Source of the DNA: Rhizobium mongolense USDA 1844
GTDB taxonomy: Bacteria > Pseudomonadota > Alphaproteobacteria > Rhizobiales > Rhizobiaceae
Length of the DNA: 64,000 nucleotides
NCBI RefSeq assembly: GCF_000419765.1
Contig: NZ_ATTQ01000001.1
Coordinates: forward strand, 401,303 to 465,302
Direction: 5' to 3'
A model generated the notes under the pieces. That model ran no database searches and was not told the origin of the DNA. It saw nothing but the letters and a program-made list of their open reading frames with translations. Positions 52,750 through 61,449 of the stretch are shown here, piece by piece. Made by a program: the position numbers and the translations under genes. How positions within the stretch are numbered: position 1 is the stretch's first letter; the number at the start of each line of letters is the position of its first letter.

Positions 52750-54174
52750 ATGAAAAACTCGGACAGTGTATGGGACATCGTCGAAGGCAAGCGCGAAATC
52801 TTCTTTGCGCTCAGCGATCGCATCTGGGATCTGCCGGAAACGAACTATGAGGAATATCGCTCGTCGGACGAACATGCGCGGCTTCTGCAACAGGAAGGCT
52901 TTCGCGTCGAACGCGGCCTCGCCGGGCTGCCGACAGCGGTCATGGGAGAGGCCGGCGAGGGCGGACCGGTTATTGCAATTCTCGGCGAGTTCGACGCTCT
53001 GCCGGGCCTCAGCCAGGTGGCAGGCCTTGCCGAGCAGCGCGAAGCAATTGCCGGCGGCAATGGTCATGGTTGCGGTCACAACCTTTTGGGCGCCGGTTCG
53101 ATGCTTGCGGCCGCCGCAGTCAAGGATTTCCTTGCACAGAACGGCCTGAAGGGACGCGTGCGCTATTATGGTTGCCCGGCCGAAGAAGGTGGCTCCTCCA
53201 AGGGCTTCATGGTGCGCGCCGGCGTCTTCGACGACGTCGATGTCGCCATCTCGTGGCACCCGGCCGCCTTTGCCGGGGTCAACAATCCGATCTCGCTTGC
53301 CTGCAACGAACTCAACTTCCATTTCACCGGCCGCGCCTCGCATGCCTCCGCGACACCGCACCTCGGCCGCAGTGCGCTCGATGCCGTCGAGCTGATGAAT
53401 GTCGGCGTCAATTACATGCGCGAACATATGCCATCGACAGCCCGCATTCATTATGCCGTGACCGATACCGGAGGCGCTGCGCCAAACGTCGTCCAGGCCC
53501 GCGCGACCGTGCGTTATCTCATCCGCGCCCGCACTTTGCCCGAACTTTTGTCGCTTGTTGCGCGCGTCAAAAAAGTCGCCGAGGGGGCGGCGCTGATGAC
53601 CGAGACGTCGGTCCGCAGCGAGATCCTCAGCGGCGATGCGAACCTGGTCGGCAATACCCCGCTGGAAGAACGGATGTTTGCCCATCTCCAGCGTCTCGGC
53701 CCTCCCGTTTTTGACGAAAATGACAAACAAACCGCCCGCACGTTCCAGCAGACGATGAGTGCGGAGGATATCGCGTCTTCCTATGACCGCTTCGGCTTGA
53801 AACCGAATAAGGATCACCCGCTTTGCGAGGAGATATTCCCGCTGTATTCCGGAGACGGCTCTATCGTCGGCTCGACCGATGTCGGCAGCGTGAGCTGGGT
53901 CGTTCCGACCGTGCAGATGCGCGGCGCGACTTATGCGATCGGTACGCCCGGCCATTCCTGGCAGCTGGTCGCACAGGGCAAGCTTCCGGCCGCCCATAAG
54001 GGCACCGAACATGCAGCAAAGGTGATGGCAAGCATGGCCGTTGATCTGATCTGCGACCCGTCACTCATCGATGCCGCCAAGGCCGACCTCAAGGCCCGCC
54101 TCGACGGGACACCCTTCGTCAATCCTATCCCGGATGATGTGCAGCCGCCGCTGCCGGAAAAACGACATGCCTGA
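52750..54174 (+). CDS. M20 family amidohydrolase (AbgB-like)
   Basis: 474 aa cytoplasmic metallo-amidohydrolase. Metal-site and catalytic motifs are GEFDALPG (79-86), HGCGHN (106-111), CPAEEGGSSK (142-151) and SWHP with His170. A dimerisation domain follows (RASHASATPHLGRSALDAVE). The closest known type is AbgB, which cleaves p-aminobenzoyl-glutamate; related enzymes remove acyl or aryl groups from amino acids. ATG at 52750 is used; TTG at 52741 is an alternative. It is the first gene of an eight-gene operon. Confidence 0.88.
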   Translation: MKNSDSVWDIVEGKREIFFALSDRIWDLPETNYEEYRSSDEHARLLQQEGFRVERGLAGLPTAVMGEAGEGGPVIAILGEFDALPGLSQVAGLAEQREAIAGGNGHGCGHNLLGAGSMLAAAAVKDFLAQNGLKGRVRYYGCPAEEGGSSKGFMVRAGVFDDVDVAISWHPAAFAGVNNPISLACNELNFHFTGRASHASATPHLGRSALDAVELMNVGVNYMREHMPSTARIHYAVTDTGGAAPNVVQARATVRYLIRARTLPELLSLVARVKKVAEGAALMTETSVRSEILSGDANLVGNTPLEERMFAHLQRLGPPVFDENDKQTARTFQQTMSAEDIASSYDRFGLKPNKDHPLCEEIFPLYSGDGSIVGSTDVGSVSWVVPTVQMRGATYAIGTPGHSWQLVAQGKLPAAHKGTEHAAKVMASMAVDLICDPSLIDAAKADLKARLDGTPFVNPIPDDVQPPLPEKRHA

Positions 54175-55849
54175 CGAACTTACACAGCCCGATGTCGGGC
54201 GGCTGATGGCGCATCTTCGTGAGTTTTCCCGACGCGTCAAGCTGTCCGGAACGCCTGAAGAGCTGGAAAGTTTCGGCTACCTCGACCGGCAGATGAAAAG
54301 CTATGGCTATCGCACCGAGCTTTTGTTTCATGAGGCCTTCATCAGCCTGCCGGGACAGGCAAAGGTGGAAATCGACGGCGCAGATCTTCGTTGCATCACC
54401 CATTCGATGTCCGCGTCCAGCCCGCCTGCGGGCGTCAGCGCCGAACTCGTTCATGTCGGCGAAGGCACCGAAGCCGATTTTTCGCAGGCCGAGGTGGCTG
54501 GAAAGATCGTTCTCGTGGACGGCATTGCAACCGAAGAGGTCGCGGCGCTGGCAAGTGCGGCCGGCGCGCGCGGCCAGCTCCATATCAGTCCTACCGAGCA
54601 TCTTTATGAAATGTGCGTGTCGCCCGTGTGGGGAAACCCCTCCCAGCATACCCGCGACCGGCTCCCTGCGACCGTGATCTGCTCGATCGACAGGCATGAC
54701 GGTGCCGCGTTGCGCAAACGCCTTGCAGACGGCCAAACCGTCAAGGCCATCTTGTTTGCCGAGGTCGACACCCGCTGGACCAAGACACCTTTGCTGGTGG
54801 CCGAGATACCCGCCCCCGGTAAAGGGCCAGACGATCCGTTCATACTTTTGTCGGGTCATCACGACACCTGGCACTACGGCGTCATGGACAATGGCAGTGC
54901 GAATGCGACGATGCTGGAGGCAGCACGACTCCTGGGCGGAGCGGCGTCGAGCTGGAAGCGCGGGTTGCGCATCTGCTTCTGGTCGGGTCATTCGCATGGG
55001 CGCTACTCCGGCTCAGCCTGGTATGCCGACGAGTATTTCGATGATCTCGAGCGCCGTTGCGCCGCCCACGTCAATGTTGACTCGACGGGCGGGAAGGGCG
55101 CGGCGATTTTGAGCAATTCCAGCGTGATCGACGAGCTCAGACCGCTGGCGGCCGAGGCGATCGAGAAAATCACCGGCCAGCGCCATGCCGGCCGACGTCA
55201 CGGCCGCGCCGCCGACCAGTCCTTCTGGGGCATCGGCATTCCGTCGATGTTCGGCAGCCTGAGCCATCAACCTCCCGGACCGATAAAGATGCTGACGGCG
55301 CTCGGTTGGTGGTGGCACACTGCCCATGACACCATCGACCATATCGACCCGGACAATCTGCGCCGCGACACACAGATCATCATCGAGGTTCTCGAGCGCC
55401 TGCTCATCTCCCCCGTTCTGCCACTGGACTACACGCTCTACGCCGCCTCGCTTGAAGAGGAGGTGACGCGGCTGAGTACCGCCATTGGCGGCCGCCTCGA
55501 TCTCGCACCGATTGCCGGCGCGATTGCCGAGCTGCGGCACAATGCCCAGGCAGTCCTGGCAGCGAGCGGTGGCTGCCTCAAGCAGGCCGAGCGTCTCAAC
55601 GCAGCGCTGATGCGCGCGTCCCGCCAGCTCGTGCCGCTCAACTATACGCGCGGCGATCGCTTCCATCACGATTCAGCTCTGCCGCATCCGCCATGGCCGG
55701 CTTTGGAAGGCCTGCGCGAACTGGCCGGCCTGCCCGAGCACGCACCCGACACTCCATTTTATGTCGTTCACGCCCGACAGACGCGCAATCGCATCGCCCA
55801 CGCCCTTCGTAACGCCAATGCCGCATTGAGATCCGCATTTGATGCCTGA
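54167..55849 (+). CDS. M28 peptidase-like protein with altered active-site motif
   Basis: 560 aa. GHHDTWHYGVMDNGSANATM (230-249) is the M28 zinc site, with His232 and the bridging Asp241. A PA-type insert precedes it (about 90-165), and VNVDSTGG (302-309) carries a further ligand, Asp305. Classical M28 enzymes have a Glu-Glu pair after the next strand; here that place reads CFWSGHSHGRYSGS (270-283) with no Glu. It may be a distinct subfamily with another base. No signal peptide. The ATG overlaps the M20 stop by 8 bases, so the two probably act in sequence on the same conjugate. Confidence 0.82.
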   Translation: MPDELTQPDVGRLMAHLREFSRRVKLSGTPEELESFGYLDRQMKSYGYRTELLFHEAFISLPGQAKVEIDGADLRCITHSMSASSPPAGVSAELVHVGEGTEADFSQAEVAGKIVLVDGIATEEVAALASAAGARGQLHISPTEHLYEMCVSPVWGNPSQHTRDRLPATVICSIDRHDGAALRKRLADGQTVKAILFAEVDTRWTKTPLLVAEIPAPGKGPDDPFILLSGHHDTWHYGVMDNGSANATMLEAARLLGGAASSWKRGLRICFWSGHSHGRYSGSAWYADEYFDDLERRCAAHVNVDSTGGKGAAILSNSSVIDELRPLAAEAIEKITGQRHAGRRHGRAADQSFWGIGIPSMFGSLSHQPPGPIKMLTALGWWWHTAHDTIDHIDPDNLRRDTQIIIEVLERLLISPVLPLDYTLYAASLEEEVTRLSTAIGGRLDLAPIAGAIAELRHNAQAVLAASGGCLKQAERLNAALMRASRQLVPLNYTRGDRFHHDSALPHPPWPALEGLRELAGLPEHAPDTPFYVVHARQTRNRIAHALRNANAALRSAFDA

Positions 55850-55883
55850 ACAGCGAACCGCAATAAAAAAGGGGAATGATGTC

Positions 55884-56738
55884 ATGAAAAGGAAAAATCT
55901 GCTTTTCTTCGTTCTGGCGGCCGTTTTGAATACGGCTGCAATTGCTGCCGAAGCCAAGGACTGGACACATGTGAAGGTCGGCATAGAAGGCGCCTTTCCA
56001 CCCTGGAACATGATGGATTCCAGCGGCAAGCTCGCCGGCTTCGATGTCGACCTGATCAACGATCTCTGCGCCCGGGCCAAAGTGGAGTGTGAGCTCACTC
56101 CTGGCGAGTGGACCGCCATGATCCCGAGCCTCAATGCCGGCAAATTCGATCTGGTGATGACGCTTGGCATCAATGAAAAGCGCCGGCAGGTTGTCGATTT
56201 CACCGTTCCATACGCCAGTGGCGTTGCAAGCTTCATTCTGCTGAAGGACGGTCCTGTCGCTTCGCTGCCGATGACCGGACAGAAGCTCAACCTCAACGAC
56301 AAGAGCAAGGCCGATCCCGTCATGGCCAAGATCGGCGAGGCATTGGACGGCAAGACCGTCGGTGTTGTCCAGTCGACCAGCCAGGAACAACTGATCAATG
56401 CTTACTACGGCAGCAATGTCACGGTGCGCGCCTACAAGAATTCCGGCGAACGCGACCTCGACCTGAAGGCAGGCCGCATTGATGCCGGCTTCGACAGCGG
56501 CGTCTATGCGACCTCCATACTTGCAAAATCCGGCAACGACGAACTGATGATGTCGGGACCGCTGATAAAGGGCGCCATGCTCGCCACGGAAGTCGCCCTT
56601 GGCATGCGCAAGGGCGAAGCAGACCTGAAGGCGAAATTCGACGAAGCCATCAAATCCGCTGCAAAGGACGGCACGATCAAGAAGCTCTCCGAACACTGGA
56701 GCAAGATCGACCTCACGCCATCCTTCGAGACGAATTGA
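55884..56738 (+). CDS. Amino acid-type periplasmic binding protein (family 3)
   Basis: 284 aa. A signal peptide covers about residues 1-22 (NLLFFVLAAVLNTAAIAAEA). VGIEGAFPPWNMMDSSGKLAGFDVD is the family 3 (HisJ/GlnH-like) entry motif, split here by position about 30-55. DLDLKAGRIDAGF and LSEHWSKIDLTP near the C-terminus are typical. ATG at 55884 follows AAAAGGGGAATGA. It supplies the two permeases downstream. It shares its layout with a second binding protein at 59121. Confidence 0.88.
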   Translation: MKRKNLLFFVLAAVLNTAAIAAEAKDWTHVKVGIEGAFPPWNMMDSSGKLAGFDVDLINDLCARAKVECELTPGEWTAMIPSLNAGKFDLVMTLGINEKRRQVVDFTVPYASGVASFILLKDGPVASLPMTGQKLNLNDKSKADPVMAKIGEALDGKTVGVVQSTSQEQLINAYYGSNVTVRAYKNSGERDLDLKAGRIDAGFDSGVYATSILAKSGNDELMMSGPLIKGAMLATEVALGMRKGEADLKAKFDEAIKSAAKDGTIKKLSEHWSKIDLTPSFETN

Positions 56739-56748
56739 TCTTGATCCA

Positions 56749-56768
56749 GGCGGCGACAGACCGCCGCC
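56749..56768 (+). other. Intercistronic hairpin after the first binding-protein gene
   Basis: GGCGGCG (56749-56755) pairs with CGCCGCC (56762-56768) over a 6-base loop, followed by TTATT. It probably trims or partially terminates the message so that binding protein is made in excess over permeases. Confidence 0.55.
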
Positions 56769-56846
56769 TTATTCCGCCACCGACTTTTCCGTGATGGGTG
56801 ACATGTCGTTTCAAGCTCCTCAAGAAAAATGCAAAAGGCAGGCGCC

Positions 56847-57566
56847 ATGAACCAGCCCGGTATCCTTGACCTGGTCAGTTTCGGCCCGGACGGCTGGGGC
56901 AAGGCACTGCTTGCCGGTGCGTGGATGACAATTCTGATCGCACTTGCCGGCTATTCGATCGGCGCAGTTATGGGCTCCTTCGGAGCCTGGGCCAAGATAT
57001 CGGGAAGCCGCGGGCTTCGTATCGCCGCCGACACCTATACGACGGTGCTGCGCGGAATTCCCGATCTCCTAGTGATCTATCTCTTCTATTTCGGCGGCAG
57101 TGCCGTTGTCACCGCCGTCGGCCAGCTCTTTGGTGCCCAGGGCTTCGTCGGCTTTCCCGGCTTCCTCGCCGGGTCGCTCGCCGTCGCGGTCACCTCCGGA
57201 GCGCAGTTTACCGAGGTCTTCCGTGGCGCGTTCAAGGCTGTGCATGCCGGCGAGATCGAAGCGGCGATCGCGTGCGGCATGAGCCGATGGCTGCGCTTTC
57301 GGCGGATCGTCGCGCCGCTGACGCTGCGCCACGCACTGCCGGGGCTCGGCAATGTCTGGCAGGTGGTGCTGAAGGAATCGGCGCTCGTCTCGATTACCGG
57401 CGTCGCCGAGTTGCTGCGCCAGACCCAGGTGGCGGCGGGATCGACCGGCCTGCCATTCGATTTTTATCTCATCGCGGGCGCAATCTACCTGCTGATCTCG
57501 ACGGTTTCCGGTCTCTTCATGCGCCGCGCCGAGCAGCACTTTTCGCGCGGTGTGAGGAGAAGCTGA
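56847..57566 (+). CDS. Polar amino acid ABC permease (HisQ/ArtQ type)
   Basis: 239 aa with about five transmembrane helices. The EAA-like loop is GEIEAAIACGMSRWLRFRRIVAP, spread around residues 130-155, and GIPDLLVIYLFYFGG is the usual helix after the conserved RGIPDLL. ATG at 56847 is assumed; an ATG six codons earlier is possible. It pairs with the next permease, with which it overlaps by one base (TGATG). Confidence 0.9.
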   Translation: MNQPGILDLVSFGPDGWGKALLAGAWMTILIALAGYSIGAVMGSFGAWAKISGSRGLRIAADTYTTVLRGIPDLLVIYLFYFGGSAVVTAVGQLFGAQGFVGFPGFLAGSLAVAVTSGAQFTEVFRGAFKAVHAGEIEAAIACGMSRWLRFRRIVAPLTLRHALPGLGNVWQVVLKESALVSITGVAELLRQTQVAAGSTGLPFDFYLIAGAIYLLISTVSGLFMRRAEQHFSRGVRRS

Positions 57567-58306
57567 TGGACTGGCAATTTCTCTTCGAGACCTTCTTGAG
57601 CCTCATGTCCGCGATCCCGCTGAGCCTGGAGCTTGCCGCGACATCGATCATACTTGGCGCAATCCTCGCCCTTGCCCTGGCACTTTGCCGGCTCTCTAGC
57701 ATCACAGCTCTCGACTGGTTCGCACGAAGCTACGTCTTCATCGTCCGCGGCACGCCGCTGCTCGTACAGATATTCCTGATCTACTACGGTCTTGGGCAGT
57801 TTCCAGCAGTCCGCCACAGCCTATTCTGGCCCTTTCTGCGCGAGCCCTACTGGTGCGCCGTTCTGGCGCTGACGATGAACACGGCCGCCTATGGCAGCGA
57901 GATCATCCGTGGCGGCCTCCTGTCGGTGCCTTTCGGGCAGATCGAGGCAGCCCGGGCCTGCGGCATGCCGCGCCTGATGCAGTTTCGACGCATCCTCCTG
58001 CCGCTTGCCATTCGTCAAGCACTGCCCGGCTACAGCAACGAAATGATATCGATGGTCAAGGCAACTTCGCTTGCCTCCATCATAACGCTGATGGAGGTAA
58101 CCGGTGTTGCCGCCAAAATTATCTCCGAGACCTACCGTGCCATCGAGGTCTTCGTCGTCGCAGGTGCCATCTATCTCGCGATCAACTTCCTGCTGACGCG
58201 GCTGGTCCATCTTCTCGAATACTGGCTGAGCCCGCACCTGCGCCAGCCCGTGCCACATCCTCCGGCAGGCCTTTCCACCGCACCTATTGAAGGAGACGCG
58301 CGATGA
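57566..58306 (+). CDS. Polar amino acid ABC permease (HisM/ArtM type)
   Basis: 246 aa. The hydrophobic N-terminus ([20 protein letters not shown]), [19 protein letters not shown] and the loop [20 protein letters not shown] are characteristic of HisM-like subunits. ATG at 57566 is preceded by GAGGAGAAGC and overlaps the upstream stop. It overlaps the ATPase gene by four bases (58303-58306, ATGA). Confidence 0.92.
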   Translation: MDWQFLFETFLSLMSAIPLSLELAATSIILGAILALALALCRLSSITALDWFARSYVFIVRGTPLLVQIFLIYYGLGQFPAVRHSLFWPFLREPYWCAVLALTMNTAAYGSEIIRGGLLSVPFGQIEAARACGMPRLMQFRRILLPLAIRQALPGYSNEMISMVKATSLASIITLMEVTGVAAKIISETYRAIEVFVVAGAIYLAINFLLTRLVHLLEYWLSPHLRQPVPHPPAGLSTAPIEGDAR

Positions 58307-59085
58307 CCGCGGCAATGCCCTCCCCTGCGCCGATCGCACTCAGCGTCAAGGACATGCACAAGAGCTTCGGCCCGGTCGAAGTGTTGAAGGGCATCTCGCT
58401 CGACGCCCACGAAGGCGATGTCGTTTCCATTCTCGGTTCCTCCGGTTCCGGCAAATCGACCTTTCTGCGCTGCATCAACCTGCTCGAAACGCCAAATTCC
58501 GGCGAGGTCACCGTGGCCGGCGAGACGATCCGTATGGCGGCTGACGGCAGGGGCGGCAGCTGTCCGGCCGATCGCAGGCAGGTCGACCGCATCCGCTCGC
58601 AGCTCGGCATGGTCTTCCAGGGCTTCAATCTTTGGTCCCACAAGACCGTGCTTGAAAATGTCATCGAGGCGCCCATCCACGTCCAGGGCCGGCCCCGCGC
58701 CGAAAGCGTCGAAGAGGCCGAGGCTCTGCTTGCCAAGGTCGGCATTGCCGAGAAGCGGAATTTCTATCCCGCCCATCTTTCCGGCGGCCAGCAGCAGCGC
58801 GCAGCGATCGCCCGGGCCCTGGCGATGCGGCCGAAGGTCATGCTCTTCGACGAACCGACCTCGGCGCTCGATCCGGAACTCGTCGGTGAAGTCCTGCGCG
58901 TCATGCGCGCGCTTGCCGAGGAAGGACGCACAATGCTCGTGGTCACGCACGAGATGGGCTTTGCCCGCGACGTCTCCAGCCGCGTCGTCTTCCTCCACAA
59001 GGGCCTCGTCGAAGAGGACGGCAAGCCACAGGACGTATTTGCCAACTCCAAGTCGGATCGTTTCCGGCAATTCATCAGCAAATGA
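58303..59085 (+). CDS. Polar amino acid ABC ATPase (HisP/GlnQ type)
   Basis: 260 aa. Walker A GSSGSGKS is at 45-52, signature LSGGQQQR at 159-166 and Walker B VMLFDEP at 179-185; the switch histidine is in [27 protein letters not shown] is the typical Q-loop of the family. It energises the HisQ/HisM-like pair. The insert after residue 80 ([10 protein letters not shown]) is common in HisP-type proteins. Confidence 0.93.
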   Translation: MTAAMPSPAPIALSVKDMHKSFGPVEVLKGISLDAHEGDVVSILGSSGSGKSTFLRCINLLETPNSGEVTVAGETIRMAADGRGGSCPADRRQVDRIRSQLGMVFQGFNLWSHKTVLENVIEAPIHVQGRPRAESVEEAEALLAKVGIAEKRNFYPAHLSGGQQQRAAIARALAMRPKVMLFDEPTSALDPELVGEVLRVMRALAEEGRTMLVVTHEMGFARDVSSRVVFLHKGLVEEDGKPQDVFANSKSDRFRQFISK

Positions 59086-59120
59086 CAGCTTCAACCCAAA
59101 CCAAGAAAAGGGGAGCCTAC

Positions 59121-59978
59121 ATGACAGCTTTCAATCGCATCCTGGCGGCGGCTTCCGCCATGACCATGCTGGCCATTTCGACGGCCGCACATGCCGAAGA
59201 AAAGAAGTGGACGACGGTCACGATCGCCACCGAAGGCGCGTTCAAGCCTTACAACTTTACCAAGCCCGACGGCACGCTCGACGGCTATGAAATCGAACTC
59301 ACCAGGTATTTCTGCGATCACATGAAGGTGGAATGCAAGATCGTCGTTCAGAATTTCGACGGCATGATCCCGGCACTCAATGCCGGCAAGTTCGATGCGA
59401 TCATCTCCGGCATGTCGGCAACCGCCAAGCGCGAGGAAGTCATCGCATTCAGCGACTCCTACGGCTCGACGGGCCAGGCATTTGCAACGTCCAAATCCAG
59501 CGATCTCGCCCACATGCCCGAAAAGGGCCAGGTCTTCTCGCTTGCCAGCGACGAAGCAGGTGCGGCCGCCGAAATCGACAAGCTGAAGCCGATGCTTGAG
59601 GGCAAGACGATCGGCGTGCAGACCGCGTCGACGGCCGCAGCCTTTGTTGACAAATATCTGAAGGGTGTCGTCGAGGTTCGCGAATACAAAACGACCGAAG
59701 AGCACGACCTCGATCTCAAGGCCGGCCGTGTCGACCTCGTCATGGCCTCCATGGCCTATCTGACCACGGCATCGCAAAAACCGGGCAACGAAGACATGGC
59801 AACCGCAGGCCCGCGCTTCCAGGGCGGCTTTCTTGGCCGCGGCAGCTCGGTTGGCCTGCGCAAGAGCGATTCCGAGCTGAAAGAGGAATTCAATAAGGCG
59901 ATTGCCGCCGCCAAGGCCGATGGCACCATCAAGACGCTCTCGGAAAAGTGGTTCGGCTTCGACGTGACACCGAGGTGA
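59121..59978 (+). CDS. Second amino acid-type binding protein of the operon
   Basis: 285 aa. A signal peptide covers about residues 1-23 (ILAAASAMTMLAISTAAHAE). The mature part starts with WTTVTIATEGAFKPYNF. It shares the DLDLKAGR and GTIKTLSEKW features with the first binding protein, and the two are clearly paralogues that have diverged. Two binding proteins for one permease pair suggest two related ligands, for example the conjugate and its released amino acid. RBS AAAAGGGGAG. Confidence 0.9.
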   Translation: MTAFNRILAAASAMTMLAISTAAHAEEKKWTTVTIATEGAFKPYNFTKPDGTLDGYEIELTRYFCDHMKVECKIVVQNFDGMIPALNAGKFDAIISGMSATAKREEVIAFSDSYGSTGQAFATSKSSDLAHMPEKGQVFSLASDEAGAAAEIDKLKPMLEGKTIGVQTASTAAAFVDKYLKGVVEVREYKTTEEHDLDLKAGRVDLVMASMAYLTTASQKPGNEDMATAGPRFQGGFLGRGSSVGLRKSDSELKEEFNKAIAAAKADGTIKTLSEKWFGFDVTPR

Positions 59979-59986
59979 CCCTGCCA

Positions 59987-60024
59987 AGGCCGGCGGCGTC
60001 ACTCAGCGCCGCCGGCCTGATTTT
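59987..60024 (+). terminator. Terminator-like hairpin after the second binding-protein gene
   Basis: AGGCCGGCGGCG (59987-59998) pairs perfectly with CGCCGCCGGCCT (60007-60018) around an 8-base loop, followed by GATTTT. The strong stem with a short T-run may terminate or reduce transcription into the fumarylacetoacetase-like gene 147 bases on. Confidence 0.65.
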
Positions 60025-60165
60025 CGCCAAAGACGTCTCAACTTGCTTGCAGCCGTATTTTTGACCTTGCCCCGCCCGGACAGATGTGATCGATTTCCGG
60101 CGCTGCTGGAGGGCGGCGAATTTCAATCACGTGAGCAAAAAGCTCGACTGCGACGGAAGGTCATC

Positions 60166-61329
60166 ATGCCTCAGCTTCTCGACGACGCCTCATCGGGCGG
60201 CCTGTTCGTCGGCCGCGTCTGGAATCCGCAGGCAGCCGGTCCGGCGATTGTCACGATCCGCGACGGAGAAATCGTCGACATAACATCCAGGCAAGCCCCG
60301 ACATTGAGCGCACTTCTGGAGAAAGCCGACCCGGCAGGTTTCGTGCGCGAAGCGGATGGCAAACACCTTGCTTCACTCGAAACAGTGGCAACAAACAGCA
60401 CCGGCAGACCGGACGCTGCCAGCCCTTATCTCTTGGCGCCGGCAGACCTTCAGGCCGTGAAGGCCTGCGGTGTGACCTTTGCCCAATCGATGATCGAGCG
60501 CGTCATTGAGGAAAAAGCTGCCGGCAATCCGGAGCGCGCAGCCTCGATCCGGGACCGCGTTGGCACACTGATCGGCGGGAGCCTTGCCAACATCAAAGCA
60601 GGCTCTCCGGAAGCGGCAAAGGTCAAGCAGGCGTTGATCGACGAAGGCATGTGGTCGCAATATCTCGAAGTCGGCATCGGCCCGGATGCCGAGGTCTTTA
60701 CCAAGTCGCCGGTTCTATCCTCCGTCGGCTGGGGTGCCGATGTTGGCCTGCATCCGATTTCGACCTGGAACAATCCGGAACCGGAAATCGTGCTTGCGGT
60801 CAATAGCCGCGGCGAAATCAAGGGCGCGACCCTCGGCAACGACGTGAACCTGCGCGATGTCGAAGGCCGCTCGGCTCTGCTGCTCGGCAAGGCAAAGGAC
60901 AACAATGCCTCCTGCTCCATCGGTCCTTTCGTTCGCCTTTTCGACGCCACGTACGGCCTCGACGACGTCCGCAAGGCCGAGCTTGACCTGAAAGTCACCG
61001 GCCAGGACGGCTTCGTTCTCAACGGAAAGAGCTCAATGTCGAAGATCAGCCGCGACCCGACCGATCTCGTCAGGCAGACCTGCGGGCCTCATCATCAGTA
61101 TCCGGATGGGTTCATGCTGTTCCTCGGCACGCTGTTTGCCCCGACGCAGGACCGCGACGCCCCCAACCAGGGCTTTACGCACAAGGTCGGCGATGTGGTC
61201 GAGATCTCCGCATCTGGGCTCGGCAGGCTCGTCAATACCGTTCGCCTTTCCACCGAATGCCCCCCATGGACGTTCGGCATTTCGGCTTTGATGGCAAACC
61301 TCGCCGCGCGGGGGCTGCTTCACGCCTGA
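60166..61329 (+). CDS. Fumarylacetoacetate hydrolase-family protein
   Basis: 387 aa. The C-terminal FAH fold is recognisable from EPEIVLAVNSRGEIKGATLGND, split by strand, then VNLRDVEGRSALLLGKAKDNNASCSIGPF. The metal ligands lie in PEPEIVLAV and the following strands. FAH members cleave or dehydrate acylpyruvates and 2-keto-3-deoxy sugar acids. The ~150-residue N-terminal part is not informative. ATG at 60166 follows GGAAGG. It is the last gene after the amidohydrolase/ABC operon, past a terminator-like hairpin; it may process the carbon skeleton released upstream, but that is inferred. Confidence 0.82.
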   Translation: MPQLLDDASSGGLFVGRVWNPQAAGPAIVTIRDGEIVDITSRQAPTLSALLEKADPAGFVREADGKHLASLETVATNSTGRPDAASPYLLAPADLQAVKACGVTFAQSMIERVIEEKAAGNPERAASIRDRVGTLIGGSLANIKAGSPEAAKVKQALIDEGMWSQYLEVGIGPDAEVFTKSPVLSSVGWGADVGLHPISTWNNPEPEIVLAVNSRGEIKGATLGNDVNLRDVEGRSALLLGKAKDNNASCSIGPFVRLFDATYGLDDVRKAELDLKVTGQDGFVLNGKSSMSKISRDPTDLVRQTCGPHHQYPDGFMLFLGTLFAPTQDRDAPNQGFTHKVGDVVEISASGLGRLVNTVRLSTECPPWTFGISALMANLAARGLLHA

Positions 61330-61449
61330 CAGCGCTCCGGGCCACTTCGGCCGCGTGGATCTGCGGCAATTGGCCTCCTGCATTTGTGCACTGCAGCAAT
61401 CGTCCCTATATGTAATCCTCGGCGCCTTTGTTGGCTCAAGGAGAAGCAT

